Numbered from the stretch's first letter, positions 41,205-51,529 are shown. The stretch: 64,000 nucleotides of DNA from Anaerolineales bacterium UBA2395 (GCA_002343775.1 DDSH01000012.1:124001-188000); one strand, 5' to 3'. Notes: generated by a model from the sequence alone, not told the origin. Program-made: numbers and translations.

Positions 41205-42224
41205 ATGACAAAGAAATCTGACAATCGAAAAGACAAACCAGTTGTGTCATCTGATGATGATATCGAGATCAGCGGCGACGTGAATGACAGTGTCGTTATT
41301 CATGGCGATGGCAATGTGATCCATATCGTCGAAGCCGATGATGATGAACCCTCGGGGAAAGAACCCGATGTGGATGGGAAAAAGAAATCCAACACTGCCA
41401 TCATCGTGGCATTGATCGGTTTGCTGGGGACGATCATTACGGTGGTGACGAGTTTGGCTGAGAACGGTGTGTTCGCCCCGCCTACGCCTACTTCTCTGCC
41501 TGCGATTGTTTTTACCGAAACCCACCTGCCCACCAGCACGCCAACCGATACGCCGACCCCCGAATGGACGGAGACCCCGATCCCTGCGACTGAGACGCCG
41601 ATTCCCCTGACTGCCACGGCTGTGCCGGTTGCCTTGGGCGAGGATTGGGTTGCGGGTTGTGTCAGTAAATTATGGGTGCCTTATCCTTCCACGGTCACGT
41701 TGACCGACCGTGGTAATGGCTGCTGGCGTGAACCGGTCAACAATTTTTCGGCGGAAAATGGCGATCTGGATTTTCTCTATGAGCGCAACGGACGCGGCTC
41801 GCCGGAAATTTTCGGTTTGTTCGCCCCCCTGCCTGATAGCGGCACGTTGACGCTGACCATCCGCTTGAGCGACCTGAACAATGCCGATCTGTGGATGGGG
41901 GTGTTCGCCGAGCCGGATGTGACCTCGAAGGGGTTGCTGCTTGCCATCCCGAACGGTGATGTGAAGAGGCGGACAGTTCTGCATAAAGACCCGGTCACTT
42001 ATGAAACCATTCAGGGGACGGTCTCGCTGAATCAGGGCAATGGGTATTCGATTTCATTTGTCTTTACAGACCTTTACGTCCGTGGACGGGTGAACCCCAA
42101 TGTCTATATGACGAACCAGTTCCCTTTGCAAACAGATACCAAATGGCTTTTCCTCGGGTACAAGGGACTGAACGGTTCCTATCGCATCGAAGGGACGTTC
42201 CTGAACTTCACGCTGACTCCGTAG
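41205..42224 (+). CDS. Membrane-tethered protein: GDGN-motif N-terminus, TM, Thr/Pro linker, beta-rich ectodomain
   Basis: The protein has 339 residues from the ATG at 41205. A cytosolic acidic segment has the repeat-like ISGDVNDSVVIHGDGNVI (about 22-39), a motif I have seen near TIR and other signalling modules in Chloroflexota and cyanobacteria. A transmembrane helix (about 64-84) is followed by a Thr/Pro linker (91-145) and a C-terminal beta-sandwich-like domain of about 190 residues with two Cys. It starts the run that leads through a TIR remnant into the TIR-TM-FGE gene. I infer a sensor role from architecture only. Confidence 0.65.
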   Translation: MTKKSDNRKDKPVVSSDDDIEISGDVNDSVVIHGDGNVIHIVEADDDEPSGKEPDVDGKKKSNTAIIVALIGLLGTIITVVTSLAENGVFAPPTPTSLPAIVFTETHLPTSTPTDTPTPEWTETPIPATETPIPLTATAVPVALGEDWVAGCVSKLWVPYPSTVTLTDRGNGCWREPVNNFSAENGDLDFLYERNGRGSPEIFGLFAPLPDSGTLTLTIRLSDLNNADLWMGVFAEPDVTSKGLLLAIPNGDVKRRTVLHKDPVTYETIQGTVSLNQGNGYSISFVFTDLYVRGRVNPNVYMTNQFPLQTDTKWLFLGYKGLNGSYRIEGTFLNFTLTP

Positions 42225-42230
42225 GTGGAT

Positions 42231-42290
42231 ATGCCTGAACCCAAACGCCCCCTTAAAGTCTTGTTATGTGAATCTCACGTTCGTGGATGA
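42231..42290 (+). pseudogene. TIR 5' remnant A (19 codons)
   Basis: This short frame starts MPEPKRPLKVLLC and stops at 42288-42290. The first 13 residues match remnant D at 47424 almost exactly (MPEPKRPLKVFLC), that is, the first beta strand of a TIR domain. It begins seven bases after the upstream stop and its own stop overlaps the next ATG (42287). Confidence 0.7.
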
Positions 42291-43807
42291 AAGATACCAT
42301 GACCCAGGTCTTCATTTCCTACTCTCGCAAGGATATCGCTTTCGTTGAGCAGCTAGCTGATGACTTGAAGATTGCTGGGTTTGATGCATGGTACGATCTC
42401 TCAGGGTTAGAAGGTGGTTCGCGCTGGAATGAGGAAATCGAAAGGGCGATCAAGACGAGCCAGTATTTTGTTGTAGTGTTATCCCCAGACTCAATAGATT
42501 CAATTTGGGTAAAAGAAGAGATTTTTTACGCGTTTAATCTTAAAACAAAGATTGTCCCGTTAATGTATAGACCCTGTGTTGTCCCCTTGGGACTCAACAC
42601 AGTTAATTTTATTAATGTTCAGGAAAAAAATTATCAGAAGAACTATAAAGAGATTTTGCGCGCTTTGGGTTTAGGTCGCAGTGAACGGGAAGAGGCAGAG
42701 AGAATCTTTCTTGAGGGTCTACAGGGACAAAAGGAATCAAATGTAAAGTCAGAGATTGGAAAGAAGGAAGATAAATTCCTCCCTGTAAAACCAAAGTTGG
42801 AGTGGAAAATTGTCTATTGGTTGATTGGAATTACTGTTATTACAATAGGAAGCATATTTCTCTACTTTACAAACAGGTACCTAAATACGGTAGAACCGAC
42901 ACCCGAAGATGGTCAGACACAAGTTATTAATACTTCAACTTCTACTAAAACGGCTGAGCCAACCGCAACGCATACACATACGGTTACCCCATCACCTACC
43001 ATGGGCATCGGTTCCACTATGATCGGTGTAGATGGAATGACTTTGCTTTATGTCCCTGCTGGGGATTTCAAAATGGGATCAAACGATCAGGCATCGGATT
43101 ATTCGTCAGATAATTACCCGCAATTTGATTATTATCTTGATTCTTTTTGGATTGATCAGACTGAAGTAACAAATCAGCAATATGCAATGTGTGTTTCAGA
43201 CGGAAAATGCAAACTTCCATTGCTTCTAAATTCTCCCAGGCGCTCAAGTTATTACTTGGATACTAGATATGAGGATTTTCCAGTAATCTATGTAGAATGG
43301 GGGATGGCGCGCGCTTATTGTGAATGGGCTGGGCGTCGCCTGCCCACTGAATCTGAATGGGAAAAATCTGCCCGTGGAACCGATGGTAGGATCTATCCGT
43401 GGGGAAATGATGAACCGATTTCGAATTTTTTGTTAAATTTCAATAATTATGGGGGAGATACCAGTGTAGTTCGAAGTTTTTCCCGAGGGAAAAGTCCATA
43501 TGGAGCATATGATATGGCTGGAAATGTTTGGGAATGGACAAGTAGCCTTTATATGCTTTACCCTTATGAATCTGATGATGGGCGCGAAGATCTTTTGGCC
43601 ACTCGGGAAAGAGTATTGAGAGGCGGATCCTGGTACTTTAACCCTGATAATAAAGGTATGTCGATATTCCGTTACGGCGTTATCTCAGATCCAAATTATC
43701 TTGTCCGCTCTGATGTTCGCAGCTTTGCTTCTCAAGACGGTATGGGACCAACTTCACCTGAAGGACTTGGTATTGTGGGTTTCCGTTGTGCCAAGGATGC
43801 GCCATAA
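42287..43807 (+). CDS. TIR domain - TM - FGE-sulfatase-fold membrane protein
   Basis: This protein of up to 506 residues has a TIR domain (about 6-125: VFISYSRKD, AWYDLSGLEGGSRW, and SIWVKEE with Glu77/78 as candidate NADase glutamate). A charged linker, TM helix (174-196), Thr-rich spacer (200-240) and FGE/C-lectin-fold domain (250-503) follow. FGE-fold marks are MTLLYVPAGDFKMGS, WIDQTEVTNQQYA, AYCEWAGRRLPTESEWE, AGNVWEWTSS, RVLRGGSW and GFRCAK. The paired cysteines of true formylglycine-generating enzymes are absent after RGGSW, so this is not such an enzyme. The start could also be 42299. The gene is AT-rich compared with its neighbours. Topology puts TIR inside and the FGE fold outside. 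Confidence 0.85.
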   Translation: MKDTMTQVFISYSRKDIAFVEQLADDLKIAGFDAWYDLSGLEGGSRWNEEIERAIKTSQYFVVVLSPDSIDSIWVKEEIFYAFNLKTKIVPLMYRPCVVPLGLNTVNFINVQEKNYQKNYKEILRALGLGRSEREEAERIFLEGLQGQKESNVKSEIGKKEDKFLPVKPKLEWKIVYWLIGITVITIGSIFLYFTNRYLNTVEPTPEDGQTQVINTSTSTKTAEPTATHTHTVTPSPTMGIGSTMIGVDGMTLLYVPAGDFKMGSNDQASDYSSDNYPQFDYYLDSFWIDQTEVTNQQYAMCVSDGKCKLPLLLNSPRRSSYYLDTRYEDFPVIYVEWGMARAYCEWAGRRLPTESEWEKSARGTDGRIYPWGNDEPISNFLLNFNNYGGDTSVVRSFSRGKSPYGAYDMAGNVWEWTSSLYMLYPYESDDGREDLLATRERVLRGGSWYFNPDNKGMSIFRYGVISDPNYLVRSDVRSFASQDGMGPTSPEGLGIVGFRCAKDAP

Positions 43808-43946
43808 TGACCGAAACGAAGTGCCCCCCTCAAAGTCTTCCTCTGCCATATCATCCCCTTGTGGGACGCCCACGGATACCCATTCTGGGCACAAGCCGTG
43901 ACGCCGTCCGCGCCCATACCCACAGTGCCTGATAAACGATGGCGTG
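43807..43946 (+). pseudogene. TIR 5' remnant B with internal insertions
   Basis: Its ATG overlaps the TIR-FGE stop (TAATG). The DNA follows remnant D closely (CTCAAAGTCTTCCTCTGCCA, then GTCCGCGC and GATGGCGTG) but is broken by two short insertions containing CTTGTGGGACG and GGGCACAAGCC. Frames are destroyed. Remnant C carries the same insertion, so B and C share an ancestor. Confidence 0.65.
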
Positions 43947-43974
43947 AATTCATAAAATTTATTTTAGCCAGAGT

Positions 43975-44625
43975 ATGAAATTCGATCCACAAAAACATCA
44001 TCGCCGGTCCATTCGTTTGAAGGGATTTGATTATTCGCAGGCAGGCGCGTATTTTGTGACCATTGTGACATGGCAAAGGGAATGTCTATTTGGGGATGTG
44101 GTGGATGGAGAGATGAATCTAAACCGCCACGGATATATCGTCCGCGATGCGTGGTTTGATCTGAGAAATCATTATCGACATGTGGAATTGGGGGCATTTG
44201 TAATTATGCCAAATCATGTGCATGGGATCATTGTATTGACCGATGATGGTAGGAGTAGGTCTTCCGCATCTGGCGGGACGAATTCGCCAACGGGTAGGGG
44301 CGAGTCTTTCACGTCAGGCAATACAACTTTGCCTGACGGTTTGAATTCTGGCGCAGTACCATTGCAAAACAAACAGACTCGCCCCTACGTTGTTAAACCC
44401 AAACCCCGCCATGATCTGCCAGAAATCGTTCGCGCCTTTAAATCATTTTCTGCAAAACGAATTAATCGTTTACGTCGCACGGACGGAATCCCCGTCTGGC
44501 AGCGCAATTATTACGAGCGCATCATCCGCAGCGAACGCGAAATGAAAAACATCACCAAATACATCGAGACCAATCCATCCCGGTGGGACAATGATGACGA
44601 AAACCCTGTGAAACCCAACTCGTAG
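43975..44625 (+). CDS. REP-associated tyrosine transposase (Y1/IS200-like) with a REP element inside its frame
   Basis: This 216-residue protein has the Y1 transposase fold: GAYFVTIVTWQRECLFG, the HUH motif in MPNHVHGI (His81, His83) and catalytic Tyr in WQRNYYERII (Tyr179/180), ending with YIETNPSRW. RAYT proteins nick and move REP palindromes. Residues about 107-138 are encoded by a palindromic element (44294-44388) inserted in frame between the HUH half and the helical half; relatives without it are about 30 residues shorter. Similar GTAGGGGCG repeats lie directly downstream, presumably its substrates. Confidence 0.9.
   Translation: MKFDPQKHHRRSIRLKGFDYSQAGAYFVTIVTWQRECLFGDVVDGEMNLNRHGYIVRDAWFDLRNHYRHVELGAFVIMPNHVHGIIVLTDDGRSRSSASGGTNSPTGRGESFTSGNTTLPDGLNSGAVPLQNKQTRPYVVKPKPRHDLPEIVRAFKSFSAKRINRLRRTDGIPVWQRNYYERIIRSEREMKNITKYIETNPSRWDNDDENPVKPNS
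44294..44388. repeat. 95-bp REP/BIME-like palindromic element inside the transposase gene
   Basis: Outer arms GTAGGGGCGAGTCT (44294-44307) and AGACTCGCCCCTAC (44375-44388) are perfect 14-bp inverted repeats. An inner hairpin CGTCAGGCAA/TTGCCTGACG (44312-44321, 44329-44338) has a seven-base loop. The reading frame stays open throughout. Confidence 0.9.
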
Positions 44626-44873
44626 GGGCGGGTCTCACAGGCTGGGCAGGACTATCTCGCCTGACCAACTCTATCTGCAGGCATGGACAATGTGCCAACC
44701 GTAGGGGCGGGTCTCACAGGCTGGGCAGGACTATCTCGCCTGACCAACTCTATCTGCAGGCATGGACAATGTGCCAACCGTAGGGGCGGGTCTCTCATTT
44801 CGGGCGGACAATTACGCCTGACAATATCCTCGCAGGCATGGACGGCTTGCCGTCCAACCAGACTCGCCCCTAC
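44622..44873. repeat. Tandem 79-bp REP-type repeats (two identical, one diverged)
   Basis: Units 44622-44700 and 44701-44779 are identical by eye. A third diverged unit starts at 44780 and ends with the inverted AGACTCGCCCCTAC (44860-44873). Each unit starts GTAGGGGCGGGTCT and contains CAGGCATGGAC. They abut the 3' end of the REP transposase gene; the first begins three bases before its stop codon. Confidence 0.92.
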
Positions 44874-44883
44874 GTTCCCGTCG

Positions 44884-45034
44884 TATAATACCCCCATCGC
44901 GGACAAAACATGACCCAACCCAAACGCCCCCTCAAAGTGCCATACCATCCCCTTGTGGGACGCGGATACCACTTCGTGGCACAAGCCGGGACGCTGTCCG
45001 CGCACTGTACACCTGCTTGACCAGCAACGGCGTG
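44884..45034 (+). pseudogene. TIR 5' remnant C with intact promoter
   Basis: A TATAAT at 44884-44889 precedes an ATG at 44910 that opens MTQPKRPLKV, matching the TIR subfamily of remnant D. The frame then enters the CTTGTGGGACG/GGCACAAGCC insertion shared with remnant B and stops near 45020. Matching DNA continues to GGCGTG at 45034. Confidence 0.65.
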
Positions 45035-45106
45035 AAACACTCGGATATAGGATGGATATAGGATGGATATAGGAAGATTATGGGATATAAGCGATAATGT
45101 TTCACG
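45031..45106. repeat. 11-bp tandem repeats bracketed by a 9-bp inverted repeat
   Basis: Three copies of GGATATAGGAT (45043-45075, last one with a changed final base) lie between CGTGAAACA (45031-45039) and TGTTTCACG (45098-45106). The region has no gene. The function is unknown. Confidence 0.75.
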
Positions 45107-45130
45107 GTTTGTCAGACAAGTTCTGATCTA

Positions 45131-45164
45131 AAAACAGCCAGCCCACTAGTGGACTGGCTGTTTT
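45131..45164. terminator. Terminator after the Gp37/Gp68-like gene
   Basis: AAAACAGCCAG and CTGGCTGTTTT form an 11-bp stem with an inner CCACTAGTGG palindrome. It lies one base beyond the minus-strand stop at 45165 and ends in T-rich sequence on both strands. Confidence 0.8.
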
Positions 45165-45893
45165 CTATACACTCGCCAAACTAAATCCCTTTGGCATTTC
45201 ATCCCACGTTCTGCCTTCAAGTACTCTTCCGGCTCTCTTCTTTTGCACGCCGCCCCATTGCTTGAAGAAAAATGGGACATTCGCCTTTACGCACTGATTC
45301 CGAATGTCCACCACCCACGCCGGGTCGAGCGGACGTGCGCCGGGACCCGATTCGCCGCCCACGATTGCCCAGTGAATGCCTTTTAGGTTGAGCTTGTGCA
45401 GCGGACCGAGTAACGGCTCCAGTGACAGGAATTTTGTTTTCGCGCCTGTTCTTCGCAGATGGTCGATGCGGAATGTGTAATCCTGATTTTCCACGCTGAC
45501 GCCCATCCATACATTGTCGGGCCAGTCAATTTTGGGACTTAGCTCTTCCAGCCGTTCAGCGCGTTTGGTGAGCACTTGGAACGTATGCCAATGAGCGCGA
45601 CGCATGACGTCGAAGACTTCCAGCACAAATTCAACAGGGACATCTTTGTGGAACAGGTCGCTCATGGAATTGACGAAGATGACCTGCGGCTTTTTCCATT
45701 CGAGCGGTTTTTCGAGGGCGTTTTCGTGCAGGGTGAGTTTAAAGCCGTTGCGGTAATTGGGTTGCCCCATCGCCTGCAAGCGTTTCGCCATGCGTTCGGC
45801 ATAACAATGCTTGCAACCGGGACTGATCTTGTTGCAGCCCGTCAAAGGATTCCAAGTGGATTCTGTCCACTCGATTCCTGAATGTTCAGCCAT
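45165..45893 (-). CDS. Gp37/Gp68-family (DUF5131) three-Cys-motif protein
   Basis: This 242-residue protein has the N-terminal signature GIEWTESTWNPLTGC followed by Cys-x6-Cys-x2-Cys (about Cys20, Cys27, Cys30) and HCYAERMAKRL. The rest follows the phage Gp37/Gp68 family: VIFVNSMSDLFH, WVGVSVEN-like WMGVSVENQ, FLSLEPLLGP, WAIVGGESGPGARP and FFFKQWGG. The cysteine pattern and barrel-like repeats resemble a radical-SAM-type enzyme, but activity is unproven. AAAGGAGG precedes the ATG. The upstream gene on the same strand is its usual partner, TcmP. Confidence 0.85.
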   Translation of the reverse strand: MAEHSGIEWTESTWNPLTGCNKISPGCKHCYAERMAKRLQAMGQPNYRNGFKLTLHENALEKPLEWKKPQVIFVNSMSDLFHKDVPVEFVLEVFDVMRRAHWHTFQVLTKRAERLEELSPKIDWPDNVWMGVSVENQDYTFRIDHLRRTGAKTKFLSLEPLLGPLHKLNLKGIHWAIVGGESGPGARPLDPAWVVDIRNQCVKANVPFFFKQWGGVQKKRAGRVLEGRTWDEMPKGFSLASV

Positions 45894-45973
45894 TCTGCCT
45901 CCTTTGAAAAAGTTACCTGTAAAGAACCTTTATGTAATAATAGCGCATATGTTCTAGAATGTCTATTCTTTAC

Positions 45974-47296
45974 TTAATGAAAAGTAAAAGATGTGTATTG
46001 CCTAGGGTTACCCTCAAATTCTAATAAATTTTGTTTTCTAAGATATCTCAGAGCCTTATCTACTTCACTTCGAAAGTAGAAGGTATTTGCTAATTCTTTT
46101 AGGATATCTTTTTTTGTTACTTGTTGACCAGAAAATCTATCCATTAGCACTTTTCCAATTTCCTCGTTAGTAGGTCTTGATGGGCTTTCTGGCTTTGGAG
46201 GTATTAGTTCATTATCTTGTAAAGGGAATAGATGTGGCTGTCCAGGTGGTGGCGCAGTTCGTTTGACGAGTTGTAAGCGATAACGTAACTCATATTCAAG
46301 AAGTTTTGCATTAAAAAGGATTTCATTCAAGGCTAATGCCCCATTTGCATCATGTGTAGTTAAAAATAGATAAAATATTGTTCTGTCTTTATCACTAAAT
46401 TTGAGGTTAACGAGTTTGATAGCTAACGAAGAATCTATTGATGAAAGAACTTCTAAGTAAGATTCTACAAATTTTTGTTCTTTTATATCTGCAATTTCTT
46501 CGCTTGTAAATTGATGCTCGTTCCCATATTCTTTTTCGGCATTCTCAATAAATTTATTGTCTTGTTCGGATAAAACCCGTACAATATTAATCCAATCTTC
46601 GCTGCCAAACGCATTAGACCAATTGTCAACTTGCTGCTTGAGTTCGGGCTTAAGGTTTTCTTTTAAAGCTAGCCCGCCTTTTCTTGGTAAATCTTCATAT
46701 ATGAAATTTATCATCACATCATGTCTTTCTTGACGGATAATTTTCTCAACGAAATTGCGCGGTATGCCGCTTGGTCCGTATGGATCAATTAGATAGAACG
46801 CCCAAGTATCTGGCTGTGTTGTGTAAGCTAATAATTTATTAGCAATTGTTGTTGAGTCAGCGTTGACAATAGCAATTTGTCCGCTAGAAAGATTATGAAA
46901 ATCAGTTATTTCTACTAAACGATTTGAAAATCCAGCTTCACTTAATGTCTTGATTAGTTCCTCATATGTCTTCTTATCTTTTTCAATAAGTACCGAATTG
47001 ACTCTAATGTTAACTCCCATCTTCTGGGCAAAGTTTACTAGACGATCTAGTGCCATTACACCAATAATAGGGGAACCATAAATATTATCGACTGATTTGT
47101 TTTGAACGCTATCCTCTTTTTCGCCAGAATATTTGCCTAAATAAGAGAAGCAATCAACATAAATAAAATGTTTTTGTGTTTTGCGTTTTGAATTTTTCAA
47201 CCCGCCAATTATTATTCCTCCCCACACATCCAGATATTGGGAAAGGATTTCATGCTTTACTTTTGTTTGAGTATCTCTGGGGCGTAAATCAGCCAT
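45974..47296 (-). CDS. tcmP: Three-Cys-motif partner protein TcmP
   Basis: This 440-residue protein has the TcmP layout: an N-terminal KVKHEILSQYLDVW, then a Rossmann-like core with FIYVDCFSYLGKY, GSPIIGVMAL, VLIEKDKKTYEEL and YLIDPYGPSGIPR (a methyltransferase-type D-P-Y segment). A C-terminal winged-helix-like region (about 375-440) follows. The family name refers to its gene pairing with Gp37/Gp68-type three-Cys proteins, as here. The gene is clearly AT-rich compared with the core genome, which suggests transfer. A TATAAT (47339-47344, minus) and GGGAGC support the start. No function is established to my knowledge. Confidence 0.8.
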   Translation of the reverse strand: MADLRPRDTQTKVKHEILSQYLDVWGGIIIGGLKNSKRKTQKHFIYVDCFSYLGKYSGEKEDSVQNKSVDNIYGSPIIGVMALDRLVNFAQKMGVNIRVNSVLIEKDKKTYEELIKTLSEAGFSNRLVEITDFHNLSSGQIAIVNADSTTIANKLLAYTTQPDTWAFYLIDPYGPSGIPRNFVEKIIRQERHDVMINFIYEDLPRKGGLALKENLKPELKQQVDNWSNAFGSEDWINIVRVLSEQDNKFIENAEKEYGNEHQFTSEEIADIKEQKFVESYLEVLSSIDSSLAIKLVNLKFSDKDRTIFYLFLTTHDANGALALNEILFNAKLLEYELRYRLQLVKRTAPPPGQPHLFPLQDNELIPPKPESPSRPTNEEIGKVLMDRFSGQQVTKKDILKELANTFYFRSEVDKALRYLRKQNLLEFEGNPRQYTSFTFH

Positions 47297-47388
47297 TTTT
47301 GCTCCCTTTGTTGAGGCTATTTTGACGACATCCTTTATATTATAGCCTGACTCCGGGTAATGATGTCTACAAATTCAAGGAACTGCCT

Positions 47389-47600
47389 TATAATTTCACT
47401 AATCTAAAGCGGGAAACCTCCCCATGCCCGAACCCAAGCGCCCTCTCAAAGTCTTCCTCTGCCACGCCCACGCGGACCGTGACGTTGTCCGCGCACTCTA
47501 CACACGCCTGACCAACGATGGCGTGGACGCATGGCTGGACAAAGAAAAACTCCTCCCCGGGCAGGATTGGGAATTGGAAATCCGCAAAGCCGTGCAATAA
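47389..47600 (+). pseudogene. TIR 5' remnant D (58 codons) with promoter
   Basis: TATAAT at 47389-47394 and ATG at 47424 open MPEPKRPLKVFLCHAHADRD, then VRALYTRLTNDGVDAWLDKEKLLPG in two parts, and stop at 47598-47600 after IRKAVQ. This is the first half of a TIR domain; the segment with the catalytic Glu is missing. It is the best-preserved of the four remnants. The next gene begins 34 bases later in a different frame. Confidence 0.75.
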
Positions 47601-47634
47601 CTCTTCTCAATTTGATAACACTATTGGAGTGTAT

Positions 47635-48312
47635 ATGGGCGCAAATTCACATAGAAGAACCGATCCATGGGCAATAATTGGTGTTGTGCTTGCTCTGTTC
47701 GGGCTTATTTTTGGCGATAACATTTACCAGCAAATCAAAGGTTATTCGGTTTTTCAATCCCCAACTCCGTCAGCAATAGCAAATAATACTACAGCAACAA
47801 GCACACCCCAAATAGAACTTGCCACTCATGTGTTTTTGAGTGACACACCAGTTCCAAAGCCTGTAATGCCTACCTCGAATATTGGTTTACCTGAGCACCC
47901 AATAAAGATATTATTTGTTCCTAGCGTAGATGCAAATGTAATTGTTTCAGGTGGTGAAGTTTTGGCGACTTCATTGCATGAATTAACAGGTTTGAATTTT
48001 GAGATTGTCGTGCCAACCTCTTTTGAGGCTGCGCTTGAGGAAATGTGTGTTTCCTCTGACGATACAATAGGATTTATCCCTAGTTTAGATCGGTTTGAGA
48101 GTCAACCTTGCAATGTTTACGTGGCATTTGTAGGAATGCGCTCTGGGCAAGTTCTCTCGGGCGAGACAATTTCATTTGGAGTTGATTTTCCCGTTGATTT
48201 CCGTGTTGAAATCGAAGACGCACTAATCTCTTTTGCAAAATCTGCTGACTGGCAGAACTCAGTTGGAAGCATAGATTTTTATAACTGGGAAGGTATTCTG
48301 CCTGTCAATTAA
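47635..48312 (+). CDS. Membrane-anchored PhnD-like ligand-binding protein, probably shortened
   Basis: The protein has 225 residues from the ATG at 47635 (TTGGAG upstream). It has a TM helix (about 11-28), a Thr/Pro linker (40-85) and a domain starting HPIKILFVPSVDANVIVSGG, the N-terminal lobe of phosphonate/phosphite-type (PhnD) binding proteins. The fold is about 100 residues shorter than usual, and the region that normally forms the second lobe is largely missing. With TIR remnant D just upstream it may be the rest of a former TIR-TM-PhnD protein. The family call is moderate. Confidence 0.6.
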   Translation: MGANSHRRTDPWAIIGVVLALFGLIFGDNIYQQIKGYSVFQSPTPSAIANNTTATSTPQIELATHVFLSDTPVPKPVMPTSNIGLPEHPIKILFVPSVDANVIVSGGEVLATSLHELTGLNFEIVVPTSFEAALEEMCVSSDDTIGFIPSLDRFESQPCNVYVAFVGMRSGQVLSGETISFGVDFPVDFRVEIEDALISFAKSADWQNSVGSIDFYNWEGILPVN

Positions 48313-48412
48313 TTTTTTAAACGCTTGCCCACGCGGATTCTAATTTAAATGACATAATATATAACATAAAATTATTCGAAACAGTATCCCCTCTAAATCT
48401 TGAACCTAAACT

Positions 48413-48441
48413 ATGGAGAATGAGTAACATCCATTCTCCAT
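48413..48441. repeat. 10-bp inverted repeat ATGGAGAATG/CATTCTCCAT
   Basis: Perfect arms at 48413-48422 and 48432-48441 lie 19 bases before the TATAAT (48460-48465) of glyQS. Similar AATG/CATT words make up the repeat inserted at the GlyQ/GlyS junction. Confidence 0.6.
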
Positions 48442-48459
48442 CTTCCATTAACCATCAGT

Positions 48460-48465
48460 TATAAT
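48460..48465 (+). promoter_or_regulatory. -10 box of glyQS
   Basis: TATAAT, 39 bases before the ATG at 48505. No -35 consensus. The leader includes four CGAAT-type words and has no ribosome site. Confidence 0.5.
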
Positions 48466-48504
48466 CCCCACACCAAATCCGGAATCACGAATAGCGAATA
48501 TCGA

Positions 48505-51510
<3,006 letters not shown>

Positions 51511-51529
51511 CCACGTCCGTTCACATGTC

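Noticed and set aside
43500..43807. Diversity-generating retroelement variable region at the end of the FGE-fold domain
   Set aside because: The FGE/C-lectin fold is a common target, but I see no reverse transcriptase, no template repeat and no adenine-rich second copy in the window.
42287..43807. Active formylglycine-generating (sulfatase-maturing) enzyme
   Set aside because: The cysteine pair that follows RGGS in true enzymes is replaced by non-Cys residues, and no sulfatase gene is nearby.
44622..44873. CRISPR-like direct repeats
   Set aside because: The units are 79 bp, adjacent without spacers, palindromic at the ends and next to a REP transposase. No cas gene is present.
44652..45005. 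117-codon minus-strand frame over the tandem repeats
   Set aside because: It is composed of the 79-bp repeat units and TIR remnant C read backwards, with no ribosome site or recognisable domain.
45165..45893. Evidence of an integrated prophage from the phage-named Gp37/Gp68 family
   Set aside because: No phage structural, integrase or lysis genes occur nearby; the family is widespread in bacterial genomes with TcmP.
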